From contig JAPKDL010000009.1 in assembly GCA_028822585.1 (NCBI GenBank), positions 1 through 63,740 on the forward strand: 63,740 nucleotides of DNA, in the 5' to 3' direction. The DNA comes from Alphaproteobacteria bacterium. GTDB lineage: Bacteria; Pseudomonadota; Alphaproteobacteria; UBA8366; GCA-2717185. The notes beneath the pieces are model-generated. The model did not search any database and had not been told where the DNA came from. It saw nothing but the letters and a program-made list of their open reading frames with translations. Below, piece after piece: positions 27,086-37,344 of this stretch; the first letter of the stretch is position 1; the number at the start of each line of letters is the position of its first letter. A program made the translations under genes and the position numbers.

Positions 27086-27646
27086 ATGGCGAAACAGGCG
27101 ATAAATATGGTGGATCAGCGAATCTGCGTAGGCGTAATCACCGGGGCGCATGGCGTCCAGGGGTTCGTGCGCGTGAAAAGCTTCACCGCCACGCCGGAAG
27201 ACGTCGCCGCCTATGGCACCTTGAGTGATGAGACGGGAACACGAACCTTCGGTCTGACATTGACGGGCGCCGCCAAGGGTGTGCTTTTGGGACGCATCGA
27301 CGACGTCACGGACCGCAACGCTGCGGAAGCTTTGCGCGGCGTTGAAATGTGGGTGGACCGGTCGGAATTACCCAACGCCGACGACGACGAATTCTACCAC
27401 GCCGACCTCATCGGGTTGACGGCGGTGCGCAAGGATGGATCCGCATTTGGAACCGTTCGAGCCCTGCATGATTTCGGCGCCGGGGAAATGATCGAATTTG
27501 ATCTTGCCGAGGGTGGGAACGTGTTATTGCCGTTCACCCATGACGTCGTACCGGACGTCGACATTGCGGCGGGCCAGATTGTCGTCAATCCACCCAACGC
27601 AGTTGATGCGACGCGGGAAAAATCATCTGAGGGAGACGGGGAATGA
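27086..27646 (+). CDS. rimM: Ribosome maturation factor RimM
   Basis: RimM helps 30S assembly and 16S rRNA processing around S19. The 186-residue protein has the family opening [19 protein letters not shown], the middle [16 protein letters not shown] block, and the PRC-barrel domain with [12 protein letters not shown] and [14 protein letters not shown] keep the ATG at 27086; an ATG at 27107 would remove seven residues. Its end overlaps the trmD start by four bases (ATGA), showing translational coupling. Confidence 0.95.
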   Translation: MAKQAINMVDQRICVGVITGAHGVQGFVRVKSFTATPEDVAAYGTLSDETGTRTFGLTLTGAAKGVLLGRIDDVTDRNAAEALRGVEMWVDRSELPNADDDEFYHADLIGLTAVRKDGSAFGTVRALHDFGAGEMIEFDLAEGGNVLLPFTHDVVPDVDIAAGQIVVNPPNAVDATREKSSEGDGE

Positions 27647-28374
27647 ACGGCTGGTCAGCGCGCGTTTTGACAATTTTCCCGGATATGTTTCCCGGACCCT
27701 TGGGCCAATCGCTCGCCGGGCGCGCCCTGGCGGAAGATCTGTGGGACCTTCGCACCGTCGATATTCGTGAATTCGCCATCGACAAACACCACACGGTCGA
27801 TGCGCCACCGTTCGGCGGTGGGCCGGGCATGGTCATGCGCGCCGACGTGCTGGACGCCGCCATCGACACGGTAGAAGGGGAACCGGGACCGCTGGTGTAC
27901 TTATCGCCCCGAGGCCGCCCGTTCGATCAGGATATGGCCGCGCGTTTTGCGGCAGGGCCAGGCCTGACTTTGCTGTGCGGTCGTTTCGAAGGCATTGACG
28001 AACGCGTCATTGAAGCGCGTGCAGCGGGGCCTAACCCTATCGAAGAAGTCAGCGTTGGCGATTTTGTCCTGTCCGGCGGAGAACCCGCAGCCCTTGTCGT
28101 CCTGGACGCCTGTGTGCGTTTGTTGGACGGCGTCATGGGAACGCCAGACTCGCTGTCCGAAGAAAGTTTTTCACGCCACCTGCTAGAATATCCACACTAT
28201 ACCCGACCAGCAATTTGGCGCGATCGCCCAACACCGGAAGTTTTGTTGTCCGGTCACCACGAAAAAATACGCGCCTGGCGTCACGCCCAGGCCGAACGAA
28301 TTACGCGCGAGCGACGGCCCGACCTTTGGGTGCGTCATGTGCAAGACATCAAGAAAGCAAGGACATTATCATGA
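27643..28374 (+). CDS. trmD: tRNA (guanine-N1-)-methyltransferase TrmD
   Basis: TrmD makes m1G37 in tRNAs, which prevents +1 frameshifting. This 243-residue protein has the knotted SPOUT fold markers: [15 protein letters not shown], the conserved [53 protein letters not shown] and the later [10 protein letters not shown]. It overlaps rimM upstream and rplS downstream, each by four bases. Confidence 0.96.
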   Translation: MNGWSARVLTIFPDMFPGPLGQSLAGRALAEDLWDLRTVDIREFAIDKHHTVDAPPFGGGPGMVMRADVLDAAIDTVEGEPGPLVYLSPRGRPFDQDMAARFAAGPGLTLLCGRFEGIDERVIEARAAGPNPIEEVSVGDFVLSGGEPAALVVLDACVRLLDGVMGTPDSLSEESFSRHLLEYPHYTRPAIWRDRPTPEVLLSGHHEKIRAWRHAQAERITRERRPDLWVRHVQDIKKARTLS

Positions 28375-28757
28375 ATATCATCGAAGAACTCGAACAGGAA
28401 CAGGTCGCCAAATTGACCGCCGAACGACCCATTCCTAAATTTCAAGCAGGCGACACCCTGCGTGTTAACGTGAAGGTCGTGGAAGGCACGCGTGAGCGTA
28501 TTCAAGCGTTCGAAGGCGTGTGCATTGCGCGCAAAAATGGCGGCGTCAACAGCGCCTTCACCGTGCGCAAGATCAGCTATGGCGAAGGCGTGGAACGGGT
28601 TTTCCCGCTCTACAGCCCGCGGATCGACTCGATTGAAGTAGTGCGCCGGGGTGCCGTGCGCCGCGCCAAATTGTATTACCTGCGCGGTCGCCGGGGCAAA
28701 TCCGCGCGTATCGCCGAACGCGTCACACACCGGCGTGCCGACAAAGCGAAGAGCTAA
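28371..28757 (+). CDS. rplS: 50S ribosomal protein L19
   Basis: L19 sits at the interface of the ribosomal subunits. The start is the ATG at 28371, overlapping the trmD stop (ATGA) and giving 128 residues. The reading frame is open further upstream to 28215, but that stretch only shadows trmD. The protein has [27 protein letters not shown], the [18 protein letters not shown] core and the basic [12 protein letters not shown] tail. It is the last gene of the ffh operon; leuC begins 51 bases later. Confidence 0.96.
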   Translation: MNIIEELEQEQVAKLTAERPIPKFQAGDTLRVNVKVVEGTRERIQAFEGVCIARKNGGVNSAFTVRKISYGEGVERVFPLYSPRIDSIEVVRRGAVRRAKLYYLRGRRGKSARIAERVTHRRADKAKS

Positions 28758-28808
28758 GGCCACGTCGCGCCGCATGTAGTGCGATATTAAAGAACGAGAG
28801 GGAGCACG

Positions 28809-30215
28809 ATGTCGAAACCCCGTACATTATTTGACAAAATCTGGAACAACCATGTGGTCGAAGTCCAGGATGACGGCACCTGCCTGTTGTATATTGATCG
28901 GCATTTAGTGCATGAAGTCACCAGCCCTCAGGCGTTCGAAGGACTCCGCAACAGCAATCGTCCCGTGCGCCGTCTCGACGCCACACTGGCGGTCATAGAC
29001 CACAATATCGCCACCGAACGAAGCGGCGAAATCGAGGAAGATTCGCGAATACAAATTGAAACGTTGCGCGAAAATTGCGCGGCGTTCAACGTCGAGCTGT
29101 TTGAAGTCGACGACCTGCGCAACGGTATTGTCCACATCATAGGGCCAGAGCAAGGCTTTACGCTGCCCGGCAACACCATCGTTTGCGGCGACAGCCACAC
29201 CGCCACCCACGGCGCGTTTGGTGCCTTGGCGTTTGGCATTGGCACGTCGGAAGTCGAACATGTGCTGGCGACGCAGACCTTGTTGCAGATACCGTCGAAA
29301 AATATGCGCATCACCGTCAATGGCGATCTGCCGTTTGGGTGTTCAGCTAAGGATTTGATCCTCGCGGTTATCGGTAAAATCGGCACGGCGGGCGGCACCG
29401 GCCATGTCATCGAGTATGCGGGCCCGGCCATTCGCGCGCTGTCCATGGAGGGCCGCATGACGGTTAGTAATATGACCATCGAAGCCGGCGCACGCGCCGG
29501 CATTATCGCTCCGGACGAGACCACGTTCGACTATGTAAAAGGACGCCCGATGGCGCCCAAAGGTGGCGCGTGGGAACAAGCAATCAACTTCTGGAAGACA
29601 CTGCCGTCCGACGAAGGCGCGGTCTATGACAAGGAAGTCGTCATGGATGTGTCGGAGATCGACCCACAAGTGACCTGGGGTACCAGCCCGGAAAACGTCG
29701 TTGGGATCACCGGCAAAGCGCCCAATCCGAAGGATGCAGAAACCGAAGTCCAACGCGAAAGCATGCAACGCGCGCTCGATTATATGGGCATTCAACCGGG
29801 CACGAACATGACCGATGTTGAAATCGATACGATCTTTGTTGGCGCCTGTACGAATGGCCGGATCGAAGATATCCGCGCGGTTGCGGAAGTCGCCAAAGGC
29901 CGCAGGGTCGCCGAGGGCATCCGCACGCTGATTGTTCCCGGTTCAGGATTGGTGAAGGAACAGGCGGAACAAGAAGGCCTGGACAAAATTCTGATCGAAG
30001 CCGGATTCGACTGGCGCGAACCAGGATGCTCAATGTGTCTGGCGATGAATGTCGATCGCTTGCAGCCCGGTGAGCGCTGTGCGTCCACATCCAACAGGAA
30101 CTTCGAAGGCCGCCAAGGACGCGGCGGTCGCACACATTTGGTCAGTCCCGCGATGGCCGCAGCCGCGGCCATTACCGGGAAGCTCACCGATGTTCGCGAG
30201 TTGATGAAAGATTGA
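28809..30215 (+). CDS. leuC: 3-isopropylmalate dehydratase large subunit
   Basis: LeuC and LeuD isomerise 2- to 3-isopropylmalate in leucine synthesis. This 468-residue aconitase-family protein starts [17 protein letters not shown] and has [30 protein letters not shown] near residue 130. The [4Fe-4S] ligands are in [12 protein letters not shown] and [10 protein letters not shown], and [26 protein letters not shown] is near the C-terminus. The ribosome site is GAGAGGGAG. It is followed by leuD after 13 bases, then leuB. Confidence 0.96.
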   Translation: MSKPRTLFDKIWNNHVVEVQDDGTCLLYIDRHLVHEVTSPQAFEGLRNSNRPVRRLDATLAVIDHNIATERSGEIEEDSRIQIETLRENCAAFNVELFEVDDLRNGIVHIIGPEQGFTLPGNTIVCGDSHTATHGAFGALAFGIGTSEVEHVLATQTLLQIPSKNMRITVNGDLPFGCSAKDLILAVIGKIGTAGGTGHVIEYAGPAIRALSMEGRMTVSNMTIEAGARAGIIAPDETTFDYVKGRPMAPKGGAWEQAINFWKTLPSDEGAVYDKEVVMDVSEIDPQVTWGTSPENVVGITGKAPNPKDAETEVQRESMQRALDYMGIQPGTNMTDVEIDTIFVGACTNGRIEDIRAVAEVAKGRRVAEGIRTLIVPGSGLVKEQAEQEGLDKILIEAGFDWREPGCSMCLAMNVDRLQPGERCASTSNRNFEGRQGRGGRTHLVSPAMAAAAAITGKLTDVRELMKD

Positions 30216-30228
30216 TAGAGTAAAACCA

Positions 30229-30855
30229 ATGGAAAAGTTTAACAAACTCAGTGGCGTCGCGGCGCCCATGGACATGGTCAACATCGATACCGACAAGATC
30301 ATTCCCAAGCTGCATTTGCGCACGATCAAACGCACCGGCCTGGGCAAGGTTGTATTTGAAGAAATGCGCTTCAATGAGGACGGCTCAGAAAAGCCTGAAT
30401 TCATACTCAATCAAGAACCCTATCGCGATGCCAAAATTATAGTTGCCGGAGACAATTTCGGCTGCGGATCATCCCGCGAACACGCACCCTGGGCGCTGCT
30501 GGACTTCGGCGTCCGCTGCGTCATTTCCACGAGCTTCGCAGATATTTTTTACAGCAACTGCTTTAAAAACGGCATCCTGCCGATCCGCGTATCGAAAGAC
30601 GAACTCGACGCCTTGATGGCTGACGCCCGGGACAAGGAAAACCCAGAACTGACGATCGATCTGGAGACCCTGGAAATCCGTCGCCCAAATGGTGGCGTCG
30701 TAAAATTCGATGTTGAAGAATTTCGCCGAAAATGCCTGCTGGATGGCCTGGATGATATCGGATTGACCATGCAGAAGAAGGAAAGCATCGGCGGATTCGA
30801 GGCGAAGCAAAAAATGTTGGAGCCCTGGCTGTATCGCGAACCAGCCGCAAGTTGA
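30229..30855 (+). CDS. leuD: 3-isopropylmalate dehydratase small subunit
   Basis: This 208-residue protein is the swivel-domain partner of LeuC. The pattern is complete: [73 protein letters not shown], and the [21 protein letters not shown] segment. AGTAAAACC precedes the ATG without a strong Shine-Dalgarno sequence, consistent with coupling to leuC 13 bases upstream. leuB follows after 49 bases. Confidence 0.95.
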   Translation: MEKFNKLSGVAAPMDMVNIDTDKIIPKLHLRTIKRTGLGKVVFEEMRFNEDGSEKPEFILNQEPYRDAKIIVAGDNFGCGSSREHAPWALLDFGVRCVISTSFADIFYSNCFKNGILPIRVSKDELDALMADARDKENPELTIDLETLEIRRPNGGVVKFDVEEFRRKCLLDGLDDIGLTMQKKESIGGFEAKQKMLEPWLYREPAAS

Positions 30856-30904
30856 GCGCGGCTTCCGCCGCAGTTTTACAAGACGCTAACATTAGGAAAT
30901 TGTT

Positions 30905-32017
30905 ATGGCCGCCAACAAATCACTGCTAATTCTGCCGGGTGACGGCATTGGTCCCGAAGTCATGGGGCAGGTTCGCCGGGTCGTGGATTGGTTTGATCAT
31001 CGCCGTTCGGTGACATTTGAAATTACTGAAGGTCTGGTTGGCGGTGCAGCGTATGACGCCCATGGCACGCCGATAACGGACGAAACCATGTCCGACGCCA
31101 TGGCCGCCGACGCCGTGTTGTTCGGCGCGGTGGGCGGACCGCAATACGATGACGCCCCACGCGACCTGCGCCCCGAAATGGGCTTGCTTCACCTGCGCAA
31201 GGAATTAGACCTTTTCGCTAATTTGCGCCCGGCGATCGTATTCGACGCATTAGTCAGCGCCTCGACCTTGAAAGAGGAAGTCGTTCGGGGGCTTGATTTG
31301 CTGATTGTGCGGGAATCTACTAGCGGTGTTTATTTCGGCGAACCACGCGGTGTAGAAACCTTGCCCGACGGACGCCGCCGCGCCTATGACACCCAGGAAT
31401 ACACCGACAGCGAAATCCAACGCGTCGCCGCGCTCGCCTTTGAACTGGCGCGTCAACGCAGCAACCGGTTGATGTCGGTCGAAAAGGCGAATGTGATGGA
31501 GACCGGAATTTTCTGGCGCGGACTCGTCACCGAGATGGGTGCCGAATCATATGCCGATGTCGAGCTCGACCACATGTATGCGGATAACTGCGCCATGCAG
31601 CTGGTGCGTAATCCCAAACAGTTTGACGTCATTGTCACCGACAATTTGTTTGGCGACATCCTGTCCGATTGCGCCGCCATGCTCACAGGCTCGCTGGGCA
31701 TGTTGCCGTCAGCGACGCTTGGCGCGGTGGACGACAGCGGACGTCGCCGAGCGCTCTACGAGCCGGTGCATGGCAGCGCGCCGGATATCGCGGGCAAGGA
31801 TATGGCCAATCCCATCGCCTGTCTGTTGAGCTTCGCGATGCTCTTGAAGTATTCCTTCGGTATGGATGAAGACGCGCAGATAATAGAAGCCGCCGTGCAA
31901 AATGTACTGAGTACAGGTGTGCGGACTGCGGACATCATGTCCAAGGGCGCGGCGCCGGTCTCGACCTCTGTCATGGGCGACGCCATCATTCGCGAAATGG
32001 ACAAACAAGCAGCGTAA
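30905..32017 (+). CDS. leuB: 3-isopropylmalate dehydrogenase
   Basis: LeuB oxidises and decarboxylates 3-isopropylmalate with NAD+. The 370-residue protein has [31 protein letters not shown] (substrate-binding arginines), [32 protein letters not shown] and [25 protein letters not shown] (metal aspartates), followed by [14 protein letters not shown]. It belongs to the leuCDB run; leuA is not in the window. A GC-rich hairpin follows its stop, before asd. Confidence 0.96.
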   Translation: MAANKSLLILPGDGIGPEVMGQVRRVVDWFDHRRSVTFEITEGLVGGAAYDAHGTPITDETMSDAMAADAVLFGAVGGPQYDDAPRDLRPEMGLLHLRKELDLFANLRPAIVFDALVSASTLKEEVVRGLDLLIVRESTSGVYFGEPRGVETLPDGRRRAYDTQEYTDSEIQRVAALAFELARQRSNRLMSVEKANVMETGIFWRGLVTEMGAESYADVELDHMYADNCAMQLVRNPKQFDVIVTDNLFGDILSDCAAMLTGSLGMLPSATLGAVDDSGRRRALYEPVHGSAPDIAGKDMANPIACLLSFAMLLKYSFGMDEDAQIIEAAVQNVLSTGVRTADIMSKGAAPVSTSVMGDAIIREMDKQAA

Positions 32018-32022
32018 CCGAC

Positions 32023-32051
32023 GGGCCCCTAATCTTAAATCCGGGGCCTTT
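32023..32051 (+). terminator. Terminator-like hairpin between leuB and asd
   Basis: GGCCCC at 32024-32029 can pair with GGGGCC at 32043-32048, with a 13-base loop and TTT after the stem. The T run is short, so it may only attenuate readthrough into asd. Confidence 0.4.
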
Positions 32052-32086
32052 CAACAGGGTTCGCCTAACGGAATTGGAAAAAGGTT

Positions 32087-33112
32087 ATGGGTTACAAAGT
32101 TGCTATTGTCGGCGCCACGGGCAATGTGGGCCGCGAAGTGTTAACTACATTGTCAGAACGCGCGTTTCCAGCCGACGAGGTCATCGCGCTCGCGTCCGAG
32201 CGGTCAACGGGACTGGAGGTCTCGTATGGTGACGGCGGCGTTTTGAAAGTGCAGAGCTTGGAAACCTTTGACTTCGCAGGCGTCGATATCGTGTTGTCGT
32301 CGCCCGGTGCCAAAATATCTGCTATCCATGCGCCGCGCGCCACCAAGGCCGGCGCCGTGGTCATCGACAACACCTCGCAATTCCGCATGGACCCTGACGT
32401 GCCGTTGATCGTGCCCGAGGTCAACGGACACATGATCCATGAGCACAAGAAGCGAAACATCATCGCCAATCCGAATTGTTCGACCATACAAATGGTCATG
32501 GCGTTGAAACCCTTGCACGACGCCGCGACGGTCAAGCGCGTTGTCGTATCCACCTATCAATCCGTGTCGGGAGCCGGCAAGGCGGCGATGGACGAGTTGT
32601 TCAACCAAACCAAAGGCATCTTTGTGAACGATGCGGTGACACGCGAAGAGTTCACCAAGCAAATCGCCTTCAACGCCATTCCTCATATCGATGTTTTCAT
32701 GGATGACGGGTCGACCAAGGAAGAATGGAAGATGATGGTCGAAACCAAGAAAATTCTCGACCCCAAAATCAAAGTCAGCGCCACCTGCGTTCGCGTGCCC
32801 ATCTTCATCGGCCATGGGGAAGCGGTGAATGTCGAATTTGAACGCCCAATTTCCGCCGACGGCGCACGCCTTGCGCTGCGCAACGCGCCGGGCGTAATCG
32901 TCGTCGATCATCAGGCTAATGAAGGCTATGTCACGCCGGTGGAATGCGTCGGCGAAGACGCGGTATATGTCAGCCGCATCCGCGAGGACCCAACGGTCGA
33001 AAACGGCTTGAGTTTCTGGGTCGTGTCCGACAATCTTCGCAAAGGCGCGGCATTAAATGCGGTGCAAATCGCGGAAACACTGATTCGAGGGCAAGTAGGT
33101 AAAGCGGCGTAG
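32087..33112 (+). CDS. asd: Aspartate-semialdehyde dehydrogenase
   Basis: Asd reduces aspartyl phosphate to the semialdehyde, feeding lysine, threonine, methionine and diaminopimelate synthesis. This 341-residue protein has the NADP-binding start YKVAIVGATGNVGREVL, the catalytic Cys in NPNCSTIQMVMAL near residue 130, STYQSVSGAGKAAMDEL, and CVRVPIFIGHGEAVNVEF with the active-site His. AAAAGG precedes the ATG. It is followed by a relic of a glycosyltransferase gene. Confidence 0.96.
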   Translation: MGYKVAIVGATGNVGREVLTTLSERAFPADEVIALASERSTGLEVSYGDGGVLKVQSLETFDFAGVDIVLSSPGAKISAIHAPRATKAGAVVIDNTSQFRMDPDVPLIVPEVNGHMIHEHKKRNIIANPNCSTIQMVMALKPLHDAATVKRVVVSTYQSVSGAGKAAMDELFNQTKGIFVNDAVTREEFTKQIAFNAIPHIDVFMDDGSTKEEWKMMVETKKILDPKIKVSATCVRVPIFIGHGEAVNVEFERPISADGARLALRNAPGVIVVDHQANEGYVTPVECVGEDAVYVSRIREDPTVENGLSFWVVSDNLRKGAALNAVQIAETLIRGQVGKAA

Positions 33113-33159
33113 ACAGTATAGAGCCATTAAGCCATTAAGCCATGACGCCACCCGAACCA

Positions 33160-33620
33160 TCGCTCCCTTCGCCAAATGACCTCCAGCAGTCGCTGGCCAC
33201 ACGACTACCCTGCAAACCTTCATGCCATTGCTGGAACAACCGGACGTGACGTTTTTCAGTCTACAACTTGGGCCCCCATAGCCGACATCGCGCGGTTCAG
33301 CGCAGACGCCTTGCTGCGTGATCTACTACCCCATATCCGGGATTTTTCGGACACTGCCGTCGTTTTGTCAAAATTGGATTTAGTGATTGCGTTAATACGT
33401 CACAGGCGCATTTGGCGGACACCATGGCCCGCCCGGTCTGGACCCTATTGCCTTTCGCACCAGATTGGCGATGGCGGTTAGATAGACCGGATACGCCCTG
33501 GTATCTCTCCATGCGCTTGTTCCGACCAGACAGCCCGCGCGGTTGGCCTGCGTCATAGGCCAAGTGCAAGCGGCGTTGATCGAATACAGAACGACCTTCA
33601 GCGCGTCGCAGTCGGATTAG
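33160..33620 (+). pseudogene. Remnant of a TPR/GT9-like glycosyltransferase gene (copy A)
   Basis: Pieces of one protein appear in different frames. NDLQQSLAT comes first, then LQTFMPLLEQPDV and TFFSLQLGPP before a TAG near 33288. ADIARFSADALL and LLPHIRDFSDTAVVLSKLDLVI follow in another frame. VNTSQAHLADTMARPVWTLL, PFAPDWRWRLDRPDTPWYLS and MRLFRPDSPRGWPA come in the next frame, then IGQVQAALIEYR in another, ending at the TAG 33618-33620. This order matches the C-terminal part of tetratricopeptide glycosyltransferase-family proteins of Alphaproteobacteria (DTSVAHLAG and PDWRW motifs). The N-terminal TPR part is absent. At least three frame changes make it clearly dead. A second decayed copy lies at 53717. 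Confidence 0.75.
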
Positions 33621-33629
33621 ACGCGCTGA

Positions 33630-34460
33630 TCAGAGCTGCTGGGCTGCATATAATTCACGCGGGGCCACGGCGGCGTCGAGCGCTTGGATCAACCGCAAGT
33701 CGCCATCGTTCTTTGCGTCCAGACTCGTCTGCAAAATCGCATGAAGGCCCGACGCCGCGCGGGACAAGGCGTCCGGCGCGTTCCGACTGGCCAGATAGCA
33801 TCCCAGAAACAGCGCCGTGAACGCATCCCCCGCCCCGTGACTCGCCAAACCCAGCTTCGGCGTCATAACAACCCAAGCCAATTCACCGTCCAGAGCAAGC
33901 GTCGCTAATTCCGCGCCACACGAAATGCCGGTGATGACCACAAGGCCGGGCCCCATTGCACGCAACTCTCGTGCGGCGTCACGCGCTGTGTCCAGAGATT
34001 CAATTGTCATTCCGGTCAACCACGCCGCTTCATAGACATTGGGTGTGATGATGTCAGCGGCGGGTACCCCGCGATCTCTGAAAAATTCCGGCAAGCCCGC
34101 CGCAACATAGGACGCGCCGTTGTCACCCATCACCGGGTCGCAACAATAAAGCGCGTCCGGTCGCACTTGCTTTACCGCTGCAACAGCGTCGAGAAGAACC
34201 GGCCCCGTCCCGACCTGGCCCAGATATCCCGACAATACCCCGTCACATTGATCGAAACTGCCGCTCAGCCCCTGGACAAGATCGGCGATCCCCGCAGGGT
34301 CATGAGTCTGGCCGGTGAAGGCGCCATGGGCGGGATGATTGGAAAACATTACCGTGTCGATCGGCCAGACATCAACACCCATCCGGTGCAACAGTGGCAG
34401 GGCGGCGGCATTGCCAACATAACCACGCACGACGGAGGATTGAAGGGAGAGAATAGCCAT
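33630..34460 (-). CDS. pdxY: Pyridoxal kinase
   Basis: PdxY phosphorylates pyridoxal in B6 salvage. The 276-residue protein from the ATG at 34460 starts MAILSLQSSVVRGYVGNAA, as in the ribokinase-like pyridoxal kinases. It has VWPIDTVMFSNHPAHG, DPVMGDNGASYV, IITPNVYEAAWLTGM near residue 165 and SHGAGDAFTALFLG with the catalytic Asp. A GGATAGGA element precedes this ATG; an upstream in-frame start would only add sequence that does not match the family. It is convergent with the glycosyltransferase remnant and divergent from the CitE-like gene. Confidence 0.9.
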   Translation of the reverse strand: MAILSLQSSVVRGYVGNAAALPLLHRMGVDVWPIDTVMFSNHPAHGAFTGQTHDPAGIADLVQGLSGSFDQCDGVLSGYLGQVGTGPVLLDAVAAVKQVRPDALYCCDPVMGDNGASYVAAGLPEFFRDRGVPAADIITPNVYEAAWLTGMTIESLDTARDAARELRAMGPGLVVITGISCGAELATLALDGELAWVVMTPKLGLASHGAGDAFTALFLGCYLASRNAPDALSRAASGLHAILQTSLDAKNDGDLRLIQALDAAVAPRELYAAQQL

Positions 34461-34563
34461 GGCGCATCCTATCCCAGCGTGGGCTGTCTCGAACAGTCCT
34501 GGTTGGCCCCACACAGCCGGTGGTCTATATCAGTCGCGCATTAATTAATCGTTGGAGACTACT

Positions 34564-35466
34564 ATGACGCCCTCGAATAGTTCAGACACCCGGCCCCGGC
34601 GCTCCATCTTGTACATGCCCGGCGCCAACGCGCGAGCGCTGGAAAAGGCGAAAACACTGGCCGCCGATGGTTTCATCTTTGATTTGGAAGACGCCGTCGC
34701 GCCCGATGCCAAGGAACTGGCGCGACATCAGGTACGCGACGCGGTGGATGCGGGCGGTTACGGTGCGCGCGAACGGGTGGTCCGAGTCAACGGGTTCGAC
34801 ACGCCCTGGGGTGCCGACGACATCGCCGCCTTCGCAACCGCCGATATCGACGCGGTGCTGTTGCCAAAGGTCGAGGACCCGGAGACCGTCGAGCGCGCCA
34901 TCGGGTTGTTGGCGTCAAACGGCGCGCCAGACACGCTGTCGATCTGGTGCATGATCGAAACCCCAATGGGGGTCTTACATGCCGAAGCAACCACCACCGC
35001 GTGGGCGTCACGCATTGGCGCATTGGTGTTGGGCACCTCCGACCTTGCGACAGATTTGCACTGCCTGCACACGCCCGGCCGCGAACCTTTTTTATACAGT
35101 CTGTCCCACTGCATCCTAGTCGCCCGTGCCTATGGCACCGCGGTGTTGGACGGCGTGTATCTTGATTTAGCGGACGATTCGGGATTCGCCCAAGCTTGCC
35201 TACAAGGCCGCAAGCTTGGCTTTGACGGCAAAACACTTATCCATCCCAAAACAATCGCAACGGCCAATGAAACCTTCGGACCAAGCGCCAAGGTCGTGGA
35301 CTGGAGCCACCGCGTTATCGCCGCATATGACGCCGCTACGGCCGACGGACAAGGCGTCGTTTTGCTGGAGGGGAAATTAATCGAGAATTTACATGTGGTA
35401 GACGCCCGCCGAATTGTTGCGCTGGCGGAAAGAATCGACGCCCTGCAAGCGGCGCAAGATAACTAG
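34564..35466 (+). CDS. CitE/HpcH-family CoA-ester lyase
   Basis: This protein of about 300 residues belongs to the citrate lyase beta/malyl-CoA lyase family, TIM barrels that cleave or form C-C bonds in acyl-CoA substrates with Mg2+. It has RRSILYMPGANARALEKA, DGFIFDLEDAVAPDAKE with metal-region acidic residues, RVNGFDTPWG with the CoA-contacting Arg, the ICMIETPMGVLHA-type strand (IWCMIETPMGV), and DGKTLIHPKTI near residue 220. TTGGAG precedes the ATG at 34564. Whether it acts on malyl-, citramalyl- or citryl-CoA cannot be decided. It stands alone, followed by 1.1 kb without a gene. Confidence 0.87.
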   Translation: MTPSNSSDTRPRRSILYMPGANARALEKAKTLAADGFIFDLEDAVAPDAKELARHQVRDAVDAGGYGARERVVRVNGFDTPWGADDIAAFATADIDAVLLPKVEDPETVERAIGLLASNGAPDTLSIWCMIETPMGVLHAEATTTAWASRIGALVLGTSDLATDLHCLHTPGREPFLYSLSHCILVARAYGTAVLDGVYLDLADDSGFAQACLQGRKLGFDGKTLIHPKTIATANETFGPSAKVVDWSHRVIAAYDAATADGQGVVLLEGKLIENLHVVDARRIVALAERIDALQAAQDN

Positions 35467-36562
35467 ACCGGCTGAATCGCCAACGGCGATTACGATCAAT
35501 CTTGATTTTCTCTAAAAACCGGAGGCGCTGGGGTTAATCCCAACGCTTCCAGAATCACGGCCGACTTGAGACAAGAGTCCCCAAACCGAAATCATGGCCC
35601 GCCTGCGCACCCCCACCCTTGCGTCGAAGAAACGCCGTCCGCCCTGGCGTGCGGAACACCACTTCATCGCACTGTGATCCCCCGAGGCAGGATCACAATG
35701 GGCGAGGAAAGGCCAAAGTCAATCAGCAGTCCACAACAACACGACCCTCAAACAAAGTTCCGTCCCATAGAATAACACATCCGCAACGCCACGGAGGTGC
35801 GAACGCTAAAGCATCCACATGGGCTGCCTTAGCCGCTTGGCGGGCAGCCGCTTCGCGTCCGGGAAGCGATGGATGCGTCATTTGGGTTGATCCCGACAAT
35901 TAAGCCAGGCCCCCCAGACACGCCAACGACGCGGACTTTCTAAAGCGACGCCTGCGTATCAACGCCGCGCCCCCGAAGCCGAACCAAGTTTACGAGAAAT
36001 CGTTCGCCTAATTTGTGAAACCACCCTATTACCCGCCTTCGAGACATCAAAGGCAAACCTAGCAAAGGCTAAACGCAGCATTCCTGAAAGATCACCAACC
36101 ACAAAGGAAATACACAGTTTCACCACAGTCCCGTGCCAAATTTCATTGGCTGCGGTTATCTTCGTTCCAAGTCTACAAAAATCACGCGTATCCAATAAAA
36201 AAACAGTCCATAATATTGCGCTAAACACACACCCGACACATAAAATATTAACCAGGTTATCCACAATAGTGGTTTATCGGCAACATTCCGGCCCCAAAAG
36301 GCGGACGTTTGCCATGCATTGCAACATCCGACATACTATATTTAAGTCGAAGGCAGTGATGGTGCCTTTTTCACAGTAAGTCGTTATTGTACAAAGGCTT
36401 GACTTCCGGTAACGTGGGCGGAATTTGGACGTGTCTTAAAAGTGCGTCCTATGAATTTAGTCATCGGCAGGCATTGGTTAGGCATCGGCGACGTATTAAC
36501 TGGACGCATGGACGTTCGTTGTTGGGTTAATATTCAGGTGGAATGAAGACGGGGGAGTGATT
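35467..36562. other. 1.1-kb region without an intact gene upstream of sdhC
   Basis: No full gene is supported. The minus strand between about 35510 and 35910 contains readable pieces (LIDFGLSSPIVILPRG, LKSAVILEALGLTPAPP) broken by stops, suggesting a gene relic of unknown family. 35950-36380 is less GC-rich. A minus-strand open frame at 35959-36264 (101 codons) is without recognisable features. The right end must hold the sdhCDAB promoter; TTGACT at 36399-36404 is a possible -35, but no good -10 follows. Confidence 0.45.
35673..35697. repeat. Perfect 8-bp inverted repeat with 9-base loop
   Basis: TGTGATCC at 35673-35680 is complementary to GGATCACA at 35690-35697 across CCCGAGGCA. It could be a protein-binding palindrome or a hairpin. 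There is no T run, so it is not a standard terminator. Confidence 0.5.
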
Positions 36563-36961
36563 ATGGGCAGCAGTGAACGGCCGCTATCGCCGCATCTCGA
36601 CATTTATAAACAAGAATGGACCATGGTCCTGTCGATCACGCATCGGATCACCGGCGCGGGCTTGGCGGGTGGCACATTGCTGTTGGTCTGTTGGCTCTTG
36701 GCGCTGGCCAGCGGACAGGAGGCTTTCGGCGCGGTTCAAGCGTTCATCGGGGCTTGGTATGGCAAGCTCCTCCTCTTCGGCTGGACATGGGCGTTGTTCT
36801 ATCATTTCTGCAACGGTATCCGACATCTCGGCTGGGATCTCGGCAAGGGGTTTGAATTGGATACCGCCCGCAACACAGGATACTTCGTCGCCTTGGCGTC
36901 AGTTGGCCTGACATTGTTAACCTGGGCCGTCGGATATGCGTCAGTGGGAGGGAACTCATGA
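36563..36961 (+). CDS. sdhC: Succinate dehydrogenase cytochrome b556 subunit
   Basis: SdhC anchors complex II in the inner membrane and carries part of the heme b and quinone site. This 132-residue protein starts RPLSPHLDIYKQEWTMVLSITHRITG (the SPHLxIY and SIxHRxTG family motifs), followed by three membrane segments. HFCNGIRHLGWD near residue 85 contains the heme-ligand histidine. I start at the ATG 36563, preceded by GGGGGAG; a GTG lies at 36557. Its end overlaps sdhD by four bases. Confidence 0.94.
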   Translation: MGSSERPLSPHLDIYKQEWTMVLSITHRITGAGLAGGTLLLVCWLLALASGQEAFGAVQAFIGAWYGKLLLFGWTWALFYHFCNGIRHLGWDLGKGFELDTARNTGYFVALASVGLTLLTWAVGYASVGGNS

Positions 36962-37338
36962 ATATGCGCACGCAACTTGGTGAAGTTCGCGGCCTGGGGT
37001 CGGCGAAAACTGGTACCAGCCATTTCTGGATGCAACGGCTGACCGCGCTCGCCCTGATCCCGCTGACCTTATGGTTTGTGGCCTCGTTGGCGTCGATGGG
37101 AAGCGCTGATTACGCTGACGCGGTGGCCTGGGTAAAATCCCCGCTGACATCGATATTGCTGTTAGCGTTGATCGCGGCGACGTTCCATCACATGCAACTT
37201 GGGCTGCAAGTAATCATCGAAGATTACGTGCACGCCGAAGGGTTAAAAATCGCCAGTTTGATCGTGATGAAATGCGGAAGTGTTCTGCTCGGCCTCGCGG
37301 CTGCATTCGCGGTTCTCAAAGTAGCATTCGAAGGGTAG
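36958..37338 (+). CDS. sdhD: Succinate dehydrogenase membrane anchor subunit
   Basis: This 126-residue membrane protein has three hydrophobic segments, the opening GLGSAKTGTSHFWMQRLTAL typical of alphaproteobacterial SdhD, and FHHMQLGLQVIIEDYVH, which holds the heme-b His and the quinone-site Asp-Tyr pair. It overlaps sdhC (ATGA) and lies six bases before sdhA. Confidence 0.94.
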   Translation: MNMRTQLGEVRGLGSAKTGTSHFWMQRLTALALIPLTLWFVASLASMGSADYADAVAWVKSPLTSILLLALIAATFHHMQLGLQVIIEDYVHAEGLKIASLIVMKCGSVLLGLAAAFAVLKVAFEG

Positions 37339-37344
37339 CCGATC

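Noticed and set aside
35959-36264. Minus-strand open frame of 101 codons upstream of sdhC
   Set aside because: It has one hydrophobic start and no recognisable motif, no good ribosome site, and lies in a less GC-rich gap where open frames arise by chance.
36399-36427. Possible sdhC promoter (TTGACT, 17-base spacer, AATTTG)
   Set aside because: The -10 is too poor to list as a feature.
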